From the NCBI GenBank assembly GCA_964498585.1, contig CAZCHH010000001.1, positions 1 through 64,000 of the forward strand: a DNA stretch of 64,000 nucleotides, in the 5' to 3' direction. Below the pieces are notes generated by a model, which saw nothing but the letters and a program-made list of their open reading frames with translations, did no database searches and had not been told where the DNA came from. Source of the DNA: JAAYJM01 sp964498585. GTDB taxonomy: Bacteria > Bacteroidota > Ignavibacteria > Kapaibacteriales > UBA2268. Both the position numbers and the translations under genes were made by a program. This document shows positions 28,171-37,052 of this stretch, in pieces. Position 1 is the first letter of the stretch; each line of letters begins with the position of its first letter.

Positions 28171-28568
28171 TCTTTCCCACACTTTGAGCAAATTTTATGG
28201 TGGACATTTATTGTTCCACCACAGGATTTGCATTCCCAACGCCTGTTTTCACTGCTTAAAAATGCTTCAATTCCCTGCTCCTGAATGAATCGTAAATTTT
28301 CAATCATACTCATTGCGTATTTTGTCCTGTATCGTTTATCTAATTGCTTTAAACGCTTACAAGGAAAAACATTACATTCAAAACAAAATCCGCTTTCATT
28401 AGCCTGAATTACATCGCAATTTTTAATAATACACTCCTTGCAGTATTTCGGTTTATTTGGATTTTCAATATTGCAACCGTTGCATTTATTTTTTGTGCGT
28501 AAATACGCGTAACAAATTCCGCAGTTCATTCCGCAGGGAGCAATCAATATTTTATCAAAGTTGGGCAT
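28167..28568 (-). CDS. Cys-rich DUF3795 family protein
   Basis: Predicted 133-aa cytoplasmic protein with many cysteines in CxxC-like groups: APCGMNCGICYAYL (residues 10-23), CNGC, CKECIIKNC, CFECNVFPC and a C-terminal CKSCGG...CSKC zinc ribbon. The N-terminal CGxxCxxC pattern is that of DUF3795, a family of unknown function thought to bind metal. It starts 4 bp after the stop of the ankyrin gene, so the two are probably co-transcribed, and its 3' end overlaps the M20 gene on the other strand. Confidence 0.8.
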   Translation of the reverse strand: MPNFDKILIAPCGMNCGICYAYLRTKNKCNGCNIENPNKPKYCKECIIKNCDVIQANESGFCFECNVFPCKRLKQLDKRYRTKYAMSMIENLRFIQEQGIEAFLSSENRRWECKSCGGTINVHHKICSKCGKD

Positions 28569-28572
28569 AAGT

Positions 28573-30237
28573 TTACTCTTTTGCTCCTTTAGATTTTAGG
28601 AAAGCAACTATTTCGGTATTCTCGTTTTCAGCAGCGATGTTTAATGCTGTTTTTCCCTCTTTATTTTTCAAATTGACATCTGCACCTTTTTCAACAAGGT
28701 ATTTGACTATTTCAAAATCTCCATTTTTAGAGGCATTCATAAGAGCAGTTGTTCCTTTGTCATTTTGAATATTAATTTTGGCACCATTTTCAACAATTAG
28801 TTTAAGAATTTCAAAATTGTTTTTTTCTGTTGCAGAAAGCATTGGATAATCAATATTTACATATTTACAATTTAAATCGGCACCATGCTTGATTAAATAT
28901 TCAACAACTTCGTAATGTTCCCAGTGGACAGCATTTCCGACAGGGCTTACCTGTTTTTCAGTTGTTGGATTAATATTAGCACCTTTTTCAATTAATTTCT
29001 TTAACATTTCCAATCTTCCCCAGCCGGCAGCATAAGCTAAAGGGGTAAAGCTTGCTTCATCAACAGCATTAACATCGGCACCCTTTTCAATGAGATAATC
29101 GAAACACTGCTGGCAGTCTTCTATTATTGATGTCATTAAAGGTGAAATCATTTGAAGACCAGAATTATTAAAATCAAAACCCTCATCAATTAAAAGTTTA
29201 AAAACTTCAAAATTATGTTTTCTTATAGGTATAGTTAATTGATTTCTATAATTAAATATTTTGAAAGATTTATCTATACCGCTATGAATTAATAGTTTAA
29301 TAATATCAATATCACCTTTTTCAAGTGCATAAGAAAACGGACTCGCATTTTGTTTATTAATGAAATTAACATTTGCACCATTTTTAATGAGTAATTCAAC
29401 AATTTCTTTATTATTTAAAAAAATTGCGTACATTAACGGAGTAGCTCTATCTTTAACAAAATTCACATCAGCACCATTTTCTATTAAAAGCTCTGCTATT
29501 TTATAACTATTATTTTGAATTGCGCAAATTAAAACAGAAAACTTACTATTAGAATAATTCACATCAGCACCGTTTTCAATCAAAAGTTTTGCTATTTCGT
29601 ATCTGTCATCTTTAGCAACATACATTAAATTACTGAATGAAAATTTACTTGGGTGTAGGGAATCTATAAAATTCACATTAGCTCCTTTTTCGATAAGAAT
29701 CTTACATATATTATAATTTCCTTTCAATGATGCAGCAAGTAATAAACTTATTCCGCTCTTTGTTGTTTCATTAGGATTTGCTCCATAATGAAAAAGTAAT
29801 TCAGTAATTTCAAGATTATTTTTATACAAACAAGAAATTTGTAATGGCGTTACTTCATTTGCATTACAATTTACATCAGCTCCATTTTTTAATAATAATC
29901 TGACAACTTCAATATAATCATTTTGTGAAGCAATCCATAACGCTGTAATTCCTTGATTATCCTTATGATTAATATTGATGCCATTTTCAATCAAAAATTT
30001 GACTACATCAAGATGTCCCTTTTCAGCAGCATAATTTAAAGCATTATCGCCATCAATATCGACAGCATTAATATTTGCACCTTGCTCTAAAGCAGCTTTC
30101 ACCATAGCAAGATTACCTTCTCTGCCAGAGTTGATTAATAAAGTATCGGAGTGGATCGAAGCAAATACAGTTTGAGAAATGAGTAATACCGTAATGCTTA
30201 ACATAAGTTTCAGAATGTAGTTTTTTTTCTTTTGCAT
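28573..30237 (-). CDS. Exported ankyrin-repeat protein (16 repeats)
   Basis: Predicted 554-aa protein made of a signal peptide (about residues 1-27, ending VFA) and about 16 consecutive ankyrin repeats of ~33 residues reaching the C-terminus. The repeats show the usual pattern of TALxxAxxxG, VVKxLIExGA and DVN. There is no catalytic domain and no T9SS tail, so it is likely a periplasmic or outer-membrane protein-protein scaffold. Repeats 9-10 are the most divergent. Ankyrin proteins in free-living bacteria often guard against oxidative stress or act as inhibitors, but no partner is indicated here beyond the DUF3795 gene downstream. Confidence 0.9.
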   Translation of the reverse strand: MQKKKNYILKLMLSITVLLISQTVFASIHSDTLLINSGREGNLAMVKAALEQGANINAVDIDGDNALNYAAEKGHLDVVKFLIENGININHKDNQGITALWIASQNDYIEVVRLLLKNGADVNCNANEVTPLQISCLYKNNLEITELLFHYGANPNETTKSGISLLLAASLKGNYNICKILIEKGANVNFIDSLHPSKFSFSNLMYVAKDDRYEIAKLLIENGADVNYSNSKFSVLICAIQNNSYKIAELLIENGADVNFVKDRATPLMYAIFLNNKEIVELLIKNGANVNFINKQNASPFSYALEKGDIDIIKLLIHSGIDKSFKIFNYRNQLTIPIRKHNFEVFKLLIDEGFDFNNSGLQMISPLMTSIIEDCQQCFDYLIEKGADVNAVDEASFTPLAYAAGWGRLEMLKKLIEKGANINPTTEKQVSPVGNAVHWEHYEVVEYLIKHGADLNCKYVNIDYPMLSATEKNNFEILKLIVENGAKINIQNDKGTTALMNASKNGDFEIVKYLVEKGADVNLKNKEGKTALNIAAENENTEIVAFLKSKGAKE

Positions 30238-30413
30238 ATATTTCTTCGATTATTTTTTAAAATCAAATATATCAAATAAAAAATATAAATGCAAGTAAAT
30301 TATTTTTTGAAATTTCTTTGGTTATATAATTTCGAGTTTTAAGGAGTAAAATGTAATTCTGAATCCAGATAAATGAAGACTTTTATTTAAGGGGTGTTGA
30401 CATCACTTTATAT

Positions 30414-30493
30414 TGTCATTTCGAAGCGCAGCGAGAAATCTCACAAGTCTTTGCTATCACGATACTTAAGATTTTTCACTTCGTTCAGAATGA
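30414..30493. repeat. ~80-bp palindromic repeat (TCATTCTGAACGAAGTG family)
   Basis: The left arm TGTCATTTCGAAGCGCAGCG...AGAAATCT and the right arm AGATTTTTCACTTCG...AATGA are inverted copies around a ~27-nt loop. A half arm with the same ending (CTCAGAATGACAATT) is at 30678-30693. The remainder of the 30238-30773 gap is AT-rich with no gene that I can see. Confidence 0.7.
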
Positions 30494-30552
30494 ACTACTT
30501 CGTCTTTTTTTTATTGTCTAACTGTATATATTACAAATAATTCGAGTGATAT

Positions 30553-30582
30553 ATCAACCATCGGGTTAATCCGATGGTTGAT
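30553..30582. repeat. 30-bp near-perfect palindrome (ATCAACC family, second copy)
   Basis: ATCAACCATCGGG...CCGATGGTTGAT has one mismatched pair. It differs from the 18133-18162 copy at positions 8 and 9, and the mirrored positions changed to keep pairing. Similar flanking sequence (TTAACAAGG) follows on the right, as in the first copy. Confidence 0.7.
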
Positions 30583-30773
30583 TGTTCTTAACAAGGTGTT
30601 GCAATCCCTTATTAAGATTTAGAAAGCATAACATAGTTCATTTTCTCAAAAGTAAACGTCTTCGTTGATATTCGCCTCAGAATGACAATTTTTCGCGATA
30701 AAACCGAAATTATTTTTTTCAAGGCATAACTTTAAACTCCTTTATTTTCGTTATGTAATCAGGAGTTCGAAAA

Positions 30774-32312
30774 TTAAAATTCCTTTTCCAAAATGTCTAA
30801 AGTTTGGTTTCGGTTAGATGATTCTTTTAACCAGGTATTTTTATGTTTAATGAAATATGCTTTTGCCTGTTCATATTCATTATGGATAATGCCATCAAGG
30901 ATTGCCTGTTCAATTTTGGATTTAATATAGCCGACTGAATAGGAGGGAGGTATTTTGCAGATTTCCATAATTTCATCACCTCGAACAGGAGATTGAAATT
31001 CACGTAATTTGTCTTTTTCCTGAACTTCAATTACTTTATTTTTGACATTTTCGTAGTTTTGAAGGTATTTTGCGCTCAGATTAGGATTATTGGTTGTAAT
31101 GTCTGCTTTGCATAAAGTAAAGAGTTCTTCGAGATATTCTCCTGCTTGGAAAGCGAGGCGTCTTACTGCAGAATCAGTAACTTCTTCATCAACAAGAGCC
31201 ATAGGACGTTGGTGCAATCTTACCAATAATTCCACCTGAGCAATATGCTCGAGTGGTAGTTTTAATCTTCTGAAAATCTTTTCTACAAATCTTGCACCGA
31301 TTTCTTCGTGTCCGTGAAAACTCCAGCCAGTTCCTTTAATAAACTTTTTAACAAGTGGCTTAGCAATGTCGTGAATAAGGGCAGCAAATCTCAGCCATAA
31401 ATCGTTTGAAACTTCAGCAACGTTGTCAAGCACCTGAAAGGAGTGCTGCAGTATATCTTTATGCCCGTAGTTGTTGCCGTTTTCATTGACGACATCAACG
31501 CCAGCGAGTTTGTCTAATTCCGGAAAAATTACTTTTAGTAAGTTGGTATCGTAAAGTATGTGTAAACCAATACTTGGCTTTGTAGTGGTAAGAATTTTCA
31601 GTAATTCATCTGTAATGCGTTCCTGAGAAATGATTGAGATACGTTCATACATAGATTTCATTGCTTTAATAGAACTTTTATCAACTTTAAAATCAAGTTG
31701 AGCAGCAAAACGGGCAGCACGCATCATTCTCAGTGGGTCGTCAGAAAAGGTTTTTATTGGGTCTAAAGGAGTTTTTATAATTTTTAATTGTAAATCCTTT
31801 TTCCCATTGTACATATCGATAATTTTTCCGTAGTCAATTTTATTTAGTGATACAGCAAGAGTATTTATAGTGAAATCGCGTCTTTGTATATCATCTTCTA
31901 AAGTACCTTCTTTGATTAAGGGATTTCTGGTATTTGGAAGATATACTTCTTTACGTGTTCCAACAAATTCTAACTTGACTTTTCCAAAAGGCACCATAGC
32001 AGTTCTGAATCTTGGGTATGTAATTGCTTTAGAATGTAGTTTTTTTGCTAATTCATCTGCAAAAGCAATAGCATCACCAATAACAGTAAAATCGAAATCA
32101 GTTCGTTCTCTGTCAAGATAGCGGTCTCTAACATATCCACCAACGGCATATATTTTATAACCGAGTTCTGCTGCTATATCAGCTATTCTTTTAACAATTT
32201 CCTCTTCAATCACAATGGAATCCAAGTGATTTCTTGAAATTGTCATAATTTCTTTTCTGCGAATTGTTCTGTTTTTTTTGGGTTTGTCGGTTTCTTTGAT
32301 GATTTCTTGCAT
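30774..32312 (-). CDS. CCA-adding / poly(A) polymerase-type nucleotidyltransferase with HD domain
   Basis: Predicted 512-aa class II tRNA nucleotidyltransferase family protein, which adds or repairs the tRNA 3' CCA end. The head domain has VGGYVRD and the two catalytic aspartates in TDFDFTVIGD (about residues 73-81). RRDFTINTLA and the RMMRAARFAAQLDF motif follow, as in the family. An HD phosphohydrolase domain is present (HSFQVLDN, ALIHDIAKP, about 295-345), a common add-on in bacterial CCA enzymes. Sequence alone does not separate CCA-adding from A-adding or poly(A) polymerase types. The first ~25 residues are charged and may not be needed; ATGs at codons 1 and 23 are both possible. It is last in the tkt-tkt-MEMO/AMMECR1-cca operon, 9 bp after the previous stop. 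Confidence 0.88.
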   Translation of the reverse strand: MQEIIKETDKPKKNRTIRRKEIMTISRNHLDSIVIEEEIVKRIADIAAELGYKIYAVGGYVRDRYLDRERTDFDFTVIGDAIAFADELAKKLHSKAITYPRFRTAMVPFGKVKLEFVGTRKEVYLPNTRNPLIKEGTLEDDIQRRDFTINTLAVSLNKIDYGKIIDMYNGKKDLQLKIIKTPLDPIKTFSDDPLRMMRAARFAAQLDFKVDKSSIKAMKSMYERISIISQERITDELLKILTTTKPSIGLHILYDTNLLKVIFPELDKLAGVDVVNENGNNYGHKDILQHSFQVLDNVAEVSNDLWLRFAALIHDIAKPLVKKFIKGTGWSFHGHEEIGARFVEKIFRRLKLPLEHIAQVELLVRLHQRPMALVDEEVTDSAVRRLAFQAGEYLEELFTLCKADITTNNPNLSAKYLQNYENVKNKVIEVQEKDKLREFQSPVRGDEIMEICKIPPSYSVGYIKSKIEQAILDGIIHNEYEQAKAYFIKHKNTWLKESSNRNQTLDILEKEF

Positions 32313-32321
32313 AAATAATAA

Positions 32322-33815
32322 TTAGTCTATAATAAATGCCCTAAATGAGAAAATTTGAGCTTTAGAGTTTAAATAGTCATTTTTTTGTAAACCAGCTTTA
32401 TAGCATAAATTCTCAAGATACTCTGTTAGATTCCAGTTTTGCTCAATCGGAACCTGAGGAAGGAAAATTCCGCCATTCCTATTCAGATGAATATAAAGTC
32501 CGTCACGGCCTATTTGAATTTGTGAAAAATCTATTATGCGAGTCATTCTTGAAAGGACTGTGATTTCATAATCTAAGCTGTCTAATTCTTTTTTGGTTAT
32601 TGGTCCGAAACGGTAATCTTCAGTAGAAGCAATTTGTGCTGAAAAAGCAACTTCTTCATATAAAGGAAAATCAGAAGTAGTATGTCCCATACAAGCTCTT
32701 AAGTTGCCTTTTTTTCTTATAGTAACAAAAGCAGGAAGCTGTAAGTTTAAATTCTCATTCTTTATGTTTAAATGCGATGTATCTTTAATTTTTAATACTT
32801 TATTACGGATACTTGTTTCAACAGTTTGTTTTAGTATTTTTTTTTCTTCTTCAGAGAATTGAGGCAATTCTATAAGTGGATTTTTTGATTTAACTAAAGC
32901 AGCACTCATATATCCAACAACTCTGCCTGTATCAGTTGGATAATATGGACTATCAGCAGAAGTAGCATATTTTAGAGCTAATGAATTATTGGCGCCAAGC
33001 TGTTCAGCAGCCATCATTACTGTTAAGAGCGCTGCAGCACCGCAAGCTTCTTTTCTCTGAATAAATAAATCATTCGAGAGCTTAAAATAGTCATAACGTT
33101 CAAAATCAGTAATTAACGAGTTGTCGAGTAAAGATGCCTGTTTTTTACTATGAAAATGGGATAAATCTGTGCTTGCAACAAGTAAGCATTTTTTGTTTGT
33201 TTCTTTAATTGATTTTAATAATGAAATCATTAAGTCGTCTGCTGTTTCAAAATCTGAAGAACCAATGATAATTGGAACGATTGGCACATCTGGCTGGACA
33301 ACCTGTAAAAATGGTATCTGAACTTCAATGCAATGCTCGCTTCGGCTTGTATTCCAATTATGCCCTTCACGTGAAATCTTAATATCCATTCCATTTTTAG
33401 CAATAGCTTTTGCTAATTCTTTATCTATTTTAGAAACGCCCAGAGGAGTAGTGTATGCATCTCCATCGAAAATACTAATACCATGAAAAGCGCAAATGTG
33501 GCTTGGACCAATAACGACTATTGCATCGTATTTTCTGCCGATAACTTCACGATAGGCACTACCAGCCACCCAACCGCTATAAACATAGCCGGCGTGGGGG
33601 ACAATTAATGCAAATATTTCATCTTTATTTGAAATGATTGACTTTTCTTTATTAAGATATTCATTTATTAAAGAAAGGAGTTCGTTTTTATCATCTGGAT
33701 AAAAGCTGCCAGCAACAGTTGCAGGACGATACGATATTTTTTCTTCTGTTAACATATCTTGACTTTGCAAATTATTTAATGCAGTTAGTAAAATCAATAG
33801 AATTGATAGAATCAT
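32322..33815 (-). CDS. MEMO1 / AMMECR1 fusion (AmmeMemoRadiSam B + A)
   Basis: Predicted 497-aa two-domain protein. Residues ~29-305 are a MEMO1-like domain (RPATVAGSFYP at the start, VPHAGYVYSGWVAG, ASTDLSHFH), related to non-haem-iron ring-opening dioxygenases. Residues ~325-497 are an AMMECR1-like domain with the LRACMGH signature (normally LRGCIGt) and FGPIT. Both domains belong to the three-part AmmeMemoRadiSam set; the radical-SAM partner is not in this window. The first ~18 residues (MILSILLILLTALNNLQS) look like a short signal peptide or membrane segment, unusual for these cytoplasmic families. An internal Met21 would remove it. The gene sits 10 bp after the transketolase C-half and 9 bp before the tRNA nucleotidyltransferase. 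The reaction is not known. Confidence 0.88.
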   Translation of the reverse strand: MILSILLILLTALNNLQSQDMLTEEKISYRPATVAGSFYPDDKNELLSLINEYLNKEKSIISNKDEIFALIVPHAGYVYSGWVAGSAYREVIGRKYDAIVVIGPSHICAFHGISIFDGDAYTTPLGVSKIDKELAKAIAKNGMDIKISREGHNWNTSRSEHCIEVQIPFLQVVQPDVPIVPIIIGSSDFETADDLMISLLKSIKETNKKCLLVASTDLSHFHSKKQASLLDNSLITDFERYDYFKLSNDLFIQRKEACGAAALLTVMMAAEQLGANNSLALKYATSADSPYYPTDTGRVVGYMSAALVKSKNPLIELPQFSEEEKKILKQTVETSIRNKVLKIKDTSHLNIKNENLNLQLPAFVTIRKKGNLRACMGHTTSDFPLYEEVAFSAQIASTEDYRFGPITKKELDSLDYEITVLSRMTRIIDFSQIQIGRDGLYIHLNRNGGIFLPQVPIEQNWNLTEYLENLCYKAGLQKNDYLNSKAQIFSFRAFIID

Positions 33816-33825
33816 CGTAAATTAT

Positions 33826-34830
33826 CTATAAATTAGCGACATCAATGACTTTTCTATATGATGGCTTAGATTCTTTTTTTCGTTTTATTACCTGTAAGGC
33901 AGAAGCAACAATTTCTTTATAAGTTAAACCAAATTTTTCCATCAGTTCGTCTGGTTCTCCGCTTCCTCCAAAAGAATCTTTAATACCTACAAATTCCATA
34001 GGTACTGGGTAATTTTTTACAACAACTTCTGCAACAGCACTTCCCATTCCGCCATAAATCTGATGCTCTTCAGCCGTAACAATAGCTTTGCACTCTACTG
34101 CAGCATCAACAATGGTTTTTACGTCAATAGGTTTGATAGAAGAATTATTGATAACCATAGCAGAAATACCAAATTCCTTTTCTAATTTATCGGCTGCAAG
34201 AAGTGCTTCCCAAACCATTATTCCGCAAGCTATTAGTGCGACATCATTTCCTTTACGCAAAACAGTTGCTCGCCCAATTTCAAATTCAGTTTCTTCTGTT
34301 GTAAACATAGGGACTGGAGAGCGTCCGAACCTGATATAGACAGGACCAAACATTTTTCCGGCTGCAATTGTTGCTTTTTTTGCTTCATTGTAATCGCAGG
34401 GAACAATAAGAGTAAGGTTTGGCAAAGCACGTAAAAAAGAAACTTCTTCAAGAGACTGGTGAGTTGCACCATCGGGACCAACAGTAATCCCGGAATGCCC
34501 GCCACCAATTTTAACATTTACGTTGTTGTAGCAAACAGAAAGCCGAAGCTGGTCTGCACATCGGAAAGCAGCAAAAGCACTGTAGCTTGCAAAAAACGGG
34601 ATTTTGCCGGATAATGCTAAGCCGGCAGCAATAGTAGTTGCATTTTGTTCTGCAATACCAATAGAAAAGAATCTATCCGGAAATTTTTCTTTAAAATAAG
34701 AAGTAAGGACGGAGCCAGTAATATCTCCGCCAAGAACGACAACATTTTCGTTCAATTCACCTAATTCAACTAGGGCTTCTCCGAAACCGTGTCTAGTTGG
34801 TTTTTTTCCTAATAAAGTATATGAATTCAT
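33826..34830 (-). CDS. Transketolase, C-terminal section (PYR domain subunit)
   Basis: Predicted 334-aa protein matching the pyrimidine-binding and C-terminal domains of transketolase. The ThDP-activating glutamate lies in IGIAEQNA (about residue 62), and GGHSGITVGPDGATHQ (about 108-123) is a family loop. It pairs with the N-terminal section encoded immediately upstream to form a two-subunit transketolase for the non-oxidative pentose phosphate pathway. A similar split occurs in archaea and many bacteria. Start and stop overlap by ATGA, so the split is genuine and not a frameshift. It could alternatively act as a DXPS-like enzyme, but sequence motifs favour transketolase. Confidence 0.9.
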   Translation of the reverse strand: MNSYTLLGKKPTRHGFGEALVELGELNENVVVLGGDITGSVLTSYFKEKFPDRFFSIGIAEQNATTIAAGLALSGKIPFFASYSAFAAFRCADQLRLSVCYNNVNVKIGGGHSGITVGPDGATHQSLEEVSFLRALPNLTLIVPCDYNEAKKATIAAGKMFGPVYIRFGRSPVPMFTTEETEFEIGRATVLRKGNDVALIACGIMVWEALLAADKLEKEFGISAMVINNSSIKPIDVKTIVDAAVECKAIVTAEEHQIYGGMGSAVAEVVVKNYPVPMEFVGIKDSFGGSGEPDELMEKFGLTYKEIVASALQVIKRKKESKPSYRKVIDVANL

Positions 34831-35705
34831 TTAAGTTCTTCTAATGCTAATAATGCTTGTTCTTCATTGGGTGGGTTACCATGCCATTGGTACTTGTCTT
34901 CCATAAATGAAACATCTTTTCCCATTTTTGTTTTTGCTATTATGACAGTAGGTTTCCCAATTTTTGATTTAAAATTATTTACAAATTTATCAAAAGCACA
35001 AATAATTTGCTCAATGCTATTTCCATCGATGCAAATTACATCAAAGTTGAAAGATTCAAATTTTTTATCTAAAGGGTAAATATTCATAACGTTATGGACT
35101 CGGCCATCAATCTGACAATCGTTATTGTCCACAATCCAGCAAAGATTGTCAAGTTTGTAATTTGCTGCCGCCATAGCAGCTTCCCAGCAGGAACCTTCCT
35201 GAAGTTCGCCATCGCCGGTAAGGCAAAATACTTTTTGTAGATTTTTATCAAGGTATTTATCATTCATAGCCATACCAACTGCAATAGAAATACCTTGTCC
35301 AAGAGAGCCAGTTGATGCTTCTATTCCGGGCAGTTCCATATCTTTACCGGGATGACCTTGCAAACGGCTTCCAAATTTACGCAAGGTCTTCATTTCTTCT
35401 ATTGGATAAAATCCTGCTCTCGCTAAGGCAGAATAAAGAACAGGGCAATAATGTCCACTGCTTAATATAAATCTATCCCGTTCTTTCCAAAAAGGTTCAT
35501 TCGGATTGTAATTCATATAAGCACCGAAATAAAGAACCGAGAAAACATCTGATATTCCTAGTGGACCTCCGCTATGTCCGGATTTTGCCCTAACTAACAT
35601 TTTAATAATATCTCTACGGATTTCTAAAGCTATTTCTTTAAATTCGTGGGCTTTTCGTTTTTGGTTTTGGAAAATTTTATTGCCAAACTCTAATATTTCA
35701 TTCAT
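34827..35705 (-). CDS. Transketolase, N-terminal section (PP domain subunit)
   Basis: Predicted 292-aa protein with the pyrophosphate-binding domain of transketolase. ThDP/Mg motif GDGELQEGSCWEA...NN (about residues 158-187), SGHSGGPLG (about 41) and GSLGQGIS (about 125-132) are visible. It requires the downstream subunit for activity. It is first in a minus-strand operon with the C-terminal half, the MEMO1/AMMECR1 fusion and the CCA-type enzyme. A TAGTTTTG box (complement of 35766-35773) lies about 60 nt upstream, without a good TTTG partner. Confidence 0.9.
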   Translation of the reverse strand: MNEILEFGNKIFQNQKRKAHEFKEIALEIRRDIIKMLVRAKSGHSGGPLGISDVFSVLYFGAYMNYNPNEPFWKERDRFILSSGHYCPVLYSALARAGFYPIEEMKTLRKFGSRLQGHPGKDMELPGIEASTGSLGQGISIAVGMAMNDKYLDKNLQKVFCLTGDGELQEGSCWEAAMAAANYKLDNLCWIVDNNDCQIDGRVHNVMNIYPLDKKFESFNFDVICIDGNSIEQIICAFDKFVNNFKSKIGKPTVIIAKTKMGKDVSFMEDKYQWHGNPPNEEQALLALEELK

Positions 35706-36108
35706 CTTATATTACGATAATTAAATATAATTTCAACAATATTCATTTTTGATATTGAATATTTTCAAAACTACGAAAATTTATTTACAAAAAAAAGTAT
35801 ATGATTTTGGTTGCTTTTTAAAATTGTAACCCGAAAAAAGACTGAAATAAGTAGTGGAATTCAATTATTGTTGATTGTTTGCATTTTTTTTAATCTGTTC
35901 AAGTATTGTAGTAAAATAATTTATTATAGAATTAGTGTTGTTTTTAAAAATATTTAATTAAATAAGGGAAATTAATTTAAATAAAGAACATAATCTGCTT
36001 TTATATTGACTTTTGAAAAATTGATTTTAATGATATTAGAATACTTCAAGTCTTCGTAAAATTCTTTTTATTAGTAAATTGATTTGAAATTATTAATTAT
36101 TGTAAACA
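35706..36108. other. Intergenic, AT-rich, no gene seen
   Basis: About 400 bp between the small membrane-protein gene and the transketolase operon. Only low-complexity AT-rich sequence is visible. It must hold the transketolase promoter; the best candidate -7 box is TAGTTTTG on the minus strand at 35766-35773. Confidence 0.5.
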
Positions 36109-36273
36109 TTATTCAAAAATCAGATTTGTCAATTTGGATAAATCTGGTATGCCATTGATTATTAAATAAATTATAAAAATTAAAGCTATAAAAAAAATTA
36201 ATTTAAATAATTTTTTGAAAATTGAAAAGATTAATCCAATTATTAATAAACCGATTATGATATATTCTAGCAT
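36109..36273 (-). CDS. Small membrane protein (54 aa) coupled to TonB gene
   Basis: A 54-codon frame starts 2 bp after the TonB-gene stop codon (TAA-TT-ATG). It encodes MLEYIIIGLLIIGLIFSIFK, then a second hydrophobic stretch (LFKLIFFIALIFIIYLI), and a short polar tail ending in LIFE. It would form two transmembrane helices, or one hairpin, with Lys-Lys between them. The near-zero spacing suggests translation coupled to the TonB gene. I recognise no family. AT-rich DNA readily gives hydrophobic frames, so conservation in relatives is needed to confirm it. Confidence 0.5.
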   Translation of the reverse strand: MLEYIIIGLLIIGLIFSIFKKLFKLIFFIALIFIIYLIINGIPDLSKLTNLIFE

Positions 36274-36275
36274 AA

Positions 36276-37052
36276 TTAACTAAGCTTGAAAGTAAATGTA
36301 ATAATACCATACATTTCCTTTTGTTCTTTCAATTTATTAAATCTCCATTGTTTTAAAGCATCCATAGCAGCTTTTTCGAGTATTGGGTCTCCTTTTTGCA
36401 GTGGAAGCATACTAATTACAGTTCCATCGTAAGAAACAGTAAATTTAATTTTGATTTGTGCAGAAGCATTAGCGCCACGAGGATAAGCTGGGATTTTTTT
36501 CTGAAGAACAATTCTGTTTCCACCGCCACCCCACTCAATATCACCATAACCTAAACCGAGTCCGGGACCGGTACCTTTTTCGCCTAATCCTGTACCATCT
36601 GGATTTCCATTAGGATTGCCAATATTTCTCGAACTGGACCCCTGGTTATTTTCAGTACTCTTTTCATTCGTGCTTAATACATTAGTTGGATTAAGTCTTG
36701 AATAAAAAGAAGGGTCTTCGATAGCAGCATTATCAGCAAATTTAGTTTTTGTAGCTTTACTAGCATCTTCAAGAGGATTCGATGGGGAAGGTCCCTTTAA
36801 AGCTGTGCCTTCTTCGCTCAAATTACCTTTACTTATACCAGTACCATCGCCGTCTCCAAAGCTTAACAGTTCAATAGGAATAGTCTTTTGACGTTCTATT
36901 TTTGCTGGTTTTGGTATAGTAAAATAAATAAAAGAAGAAATTAAAATGAATAAAAAATAGAGAGAAAGAGAAATAGCAAATCCCCAAGCAGTATTGCTAT
37001 CCCAAGGAATTTTAAAATTTATCTGTTTTTCATCTCGATATGGTGTATACAT
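36276..37052 (-). CDS. TonB-family energy transducer
   Basis: Predicted 258-aa inner-membrane-anchored protein that passes proton-motive-force energy to outer-membrane receptors. One transmembrane helix lies at about residues 23-45, after a short cytoplasmic N-terminus. A ~120-residue Gly/Asn/Ser-rich periplasmic linker follows, instead of the usual Pro-rich one. The C-terminal TonB domain (about 180-258) has the expected PAYPR, VSYDGTV and ALKQWRF motifs. A very strong GGGGGGA ribosome-binding sequence sits 5 nt before the ATG at 37052 and decides against the upstream start at 37082. No ExbB/ExbD genes adjoin it. A barrel protein lies 700 bp upstream on the same strand. Confidence 0.88.
   Translation of the reverse strand: MYTPYRDEKQINFKIPWDSNTAWGFAISLSLYFLFILISSFIYFTIPKPAKIERQKTIPIELLSFGDGDGTGISKGNLSEEGTALKGPSPSNPLEDASKATKTKFADNAAIEDPSFYSRLNPTNVLSTNEKSTENNQGSSSRNIGNPNGNPDGTGLGEKGTGPGLGLGYGDIEWGGGGNRIVLQKKIPAYPRGANASAQIKIKFTVSYDGTVISMLPLQKGDPILEKAAMDALKQWRFNKLKEQKEMYGIITFTFKLS

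Noticed and set aside
33826..35705. Transketolase broken by a frameshift
   Set aside because: The two frames are complete, overlap by ATGA, and match the known two-subunit transketolase layout.
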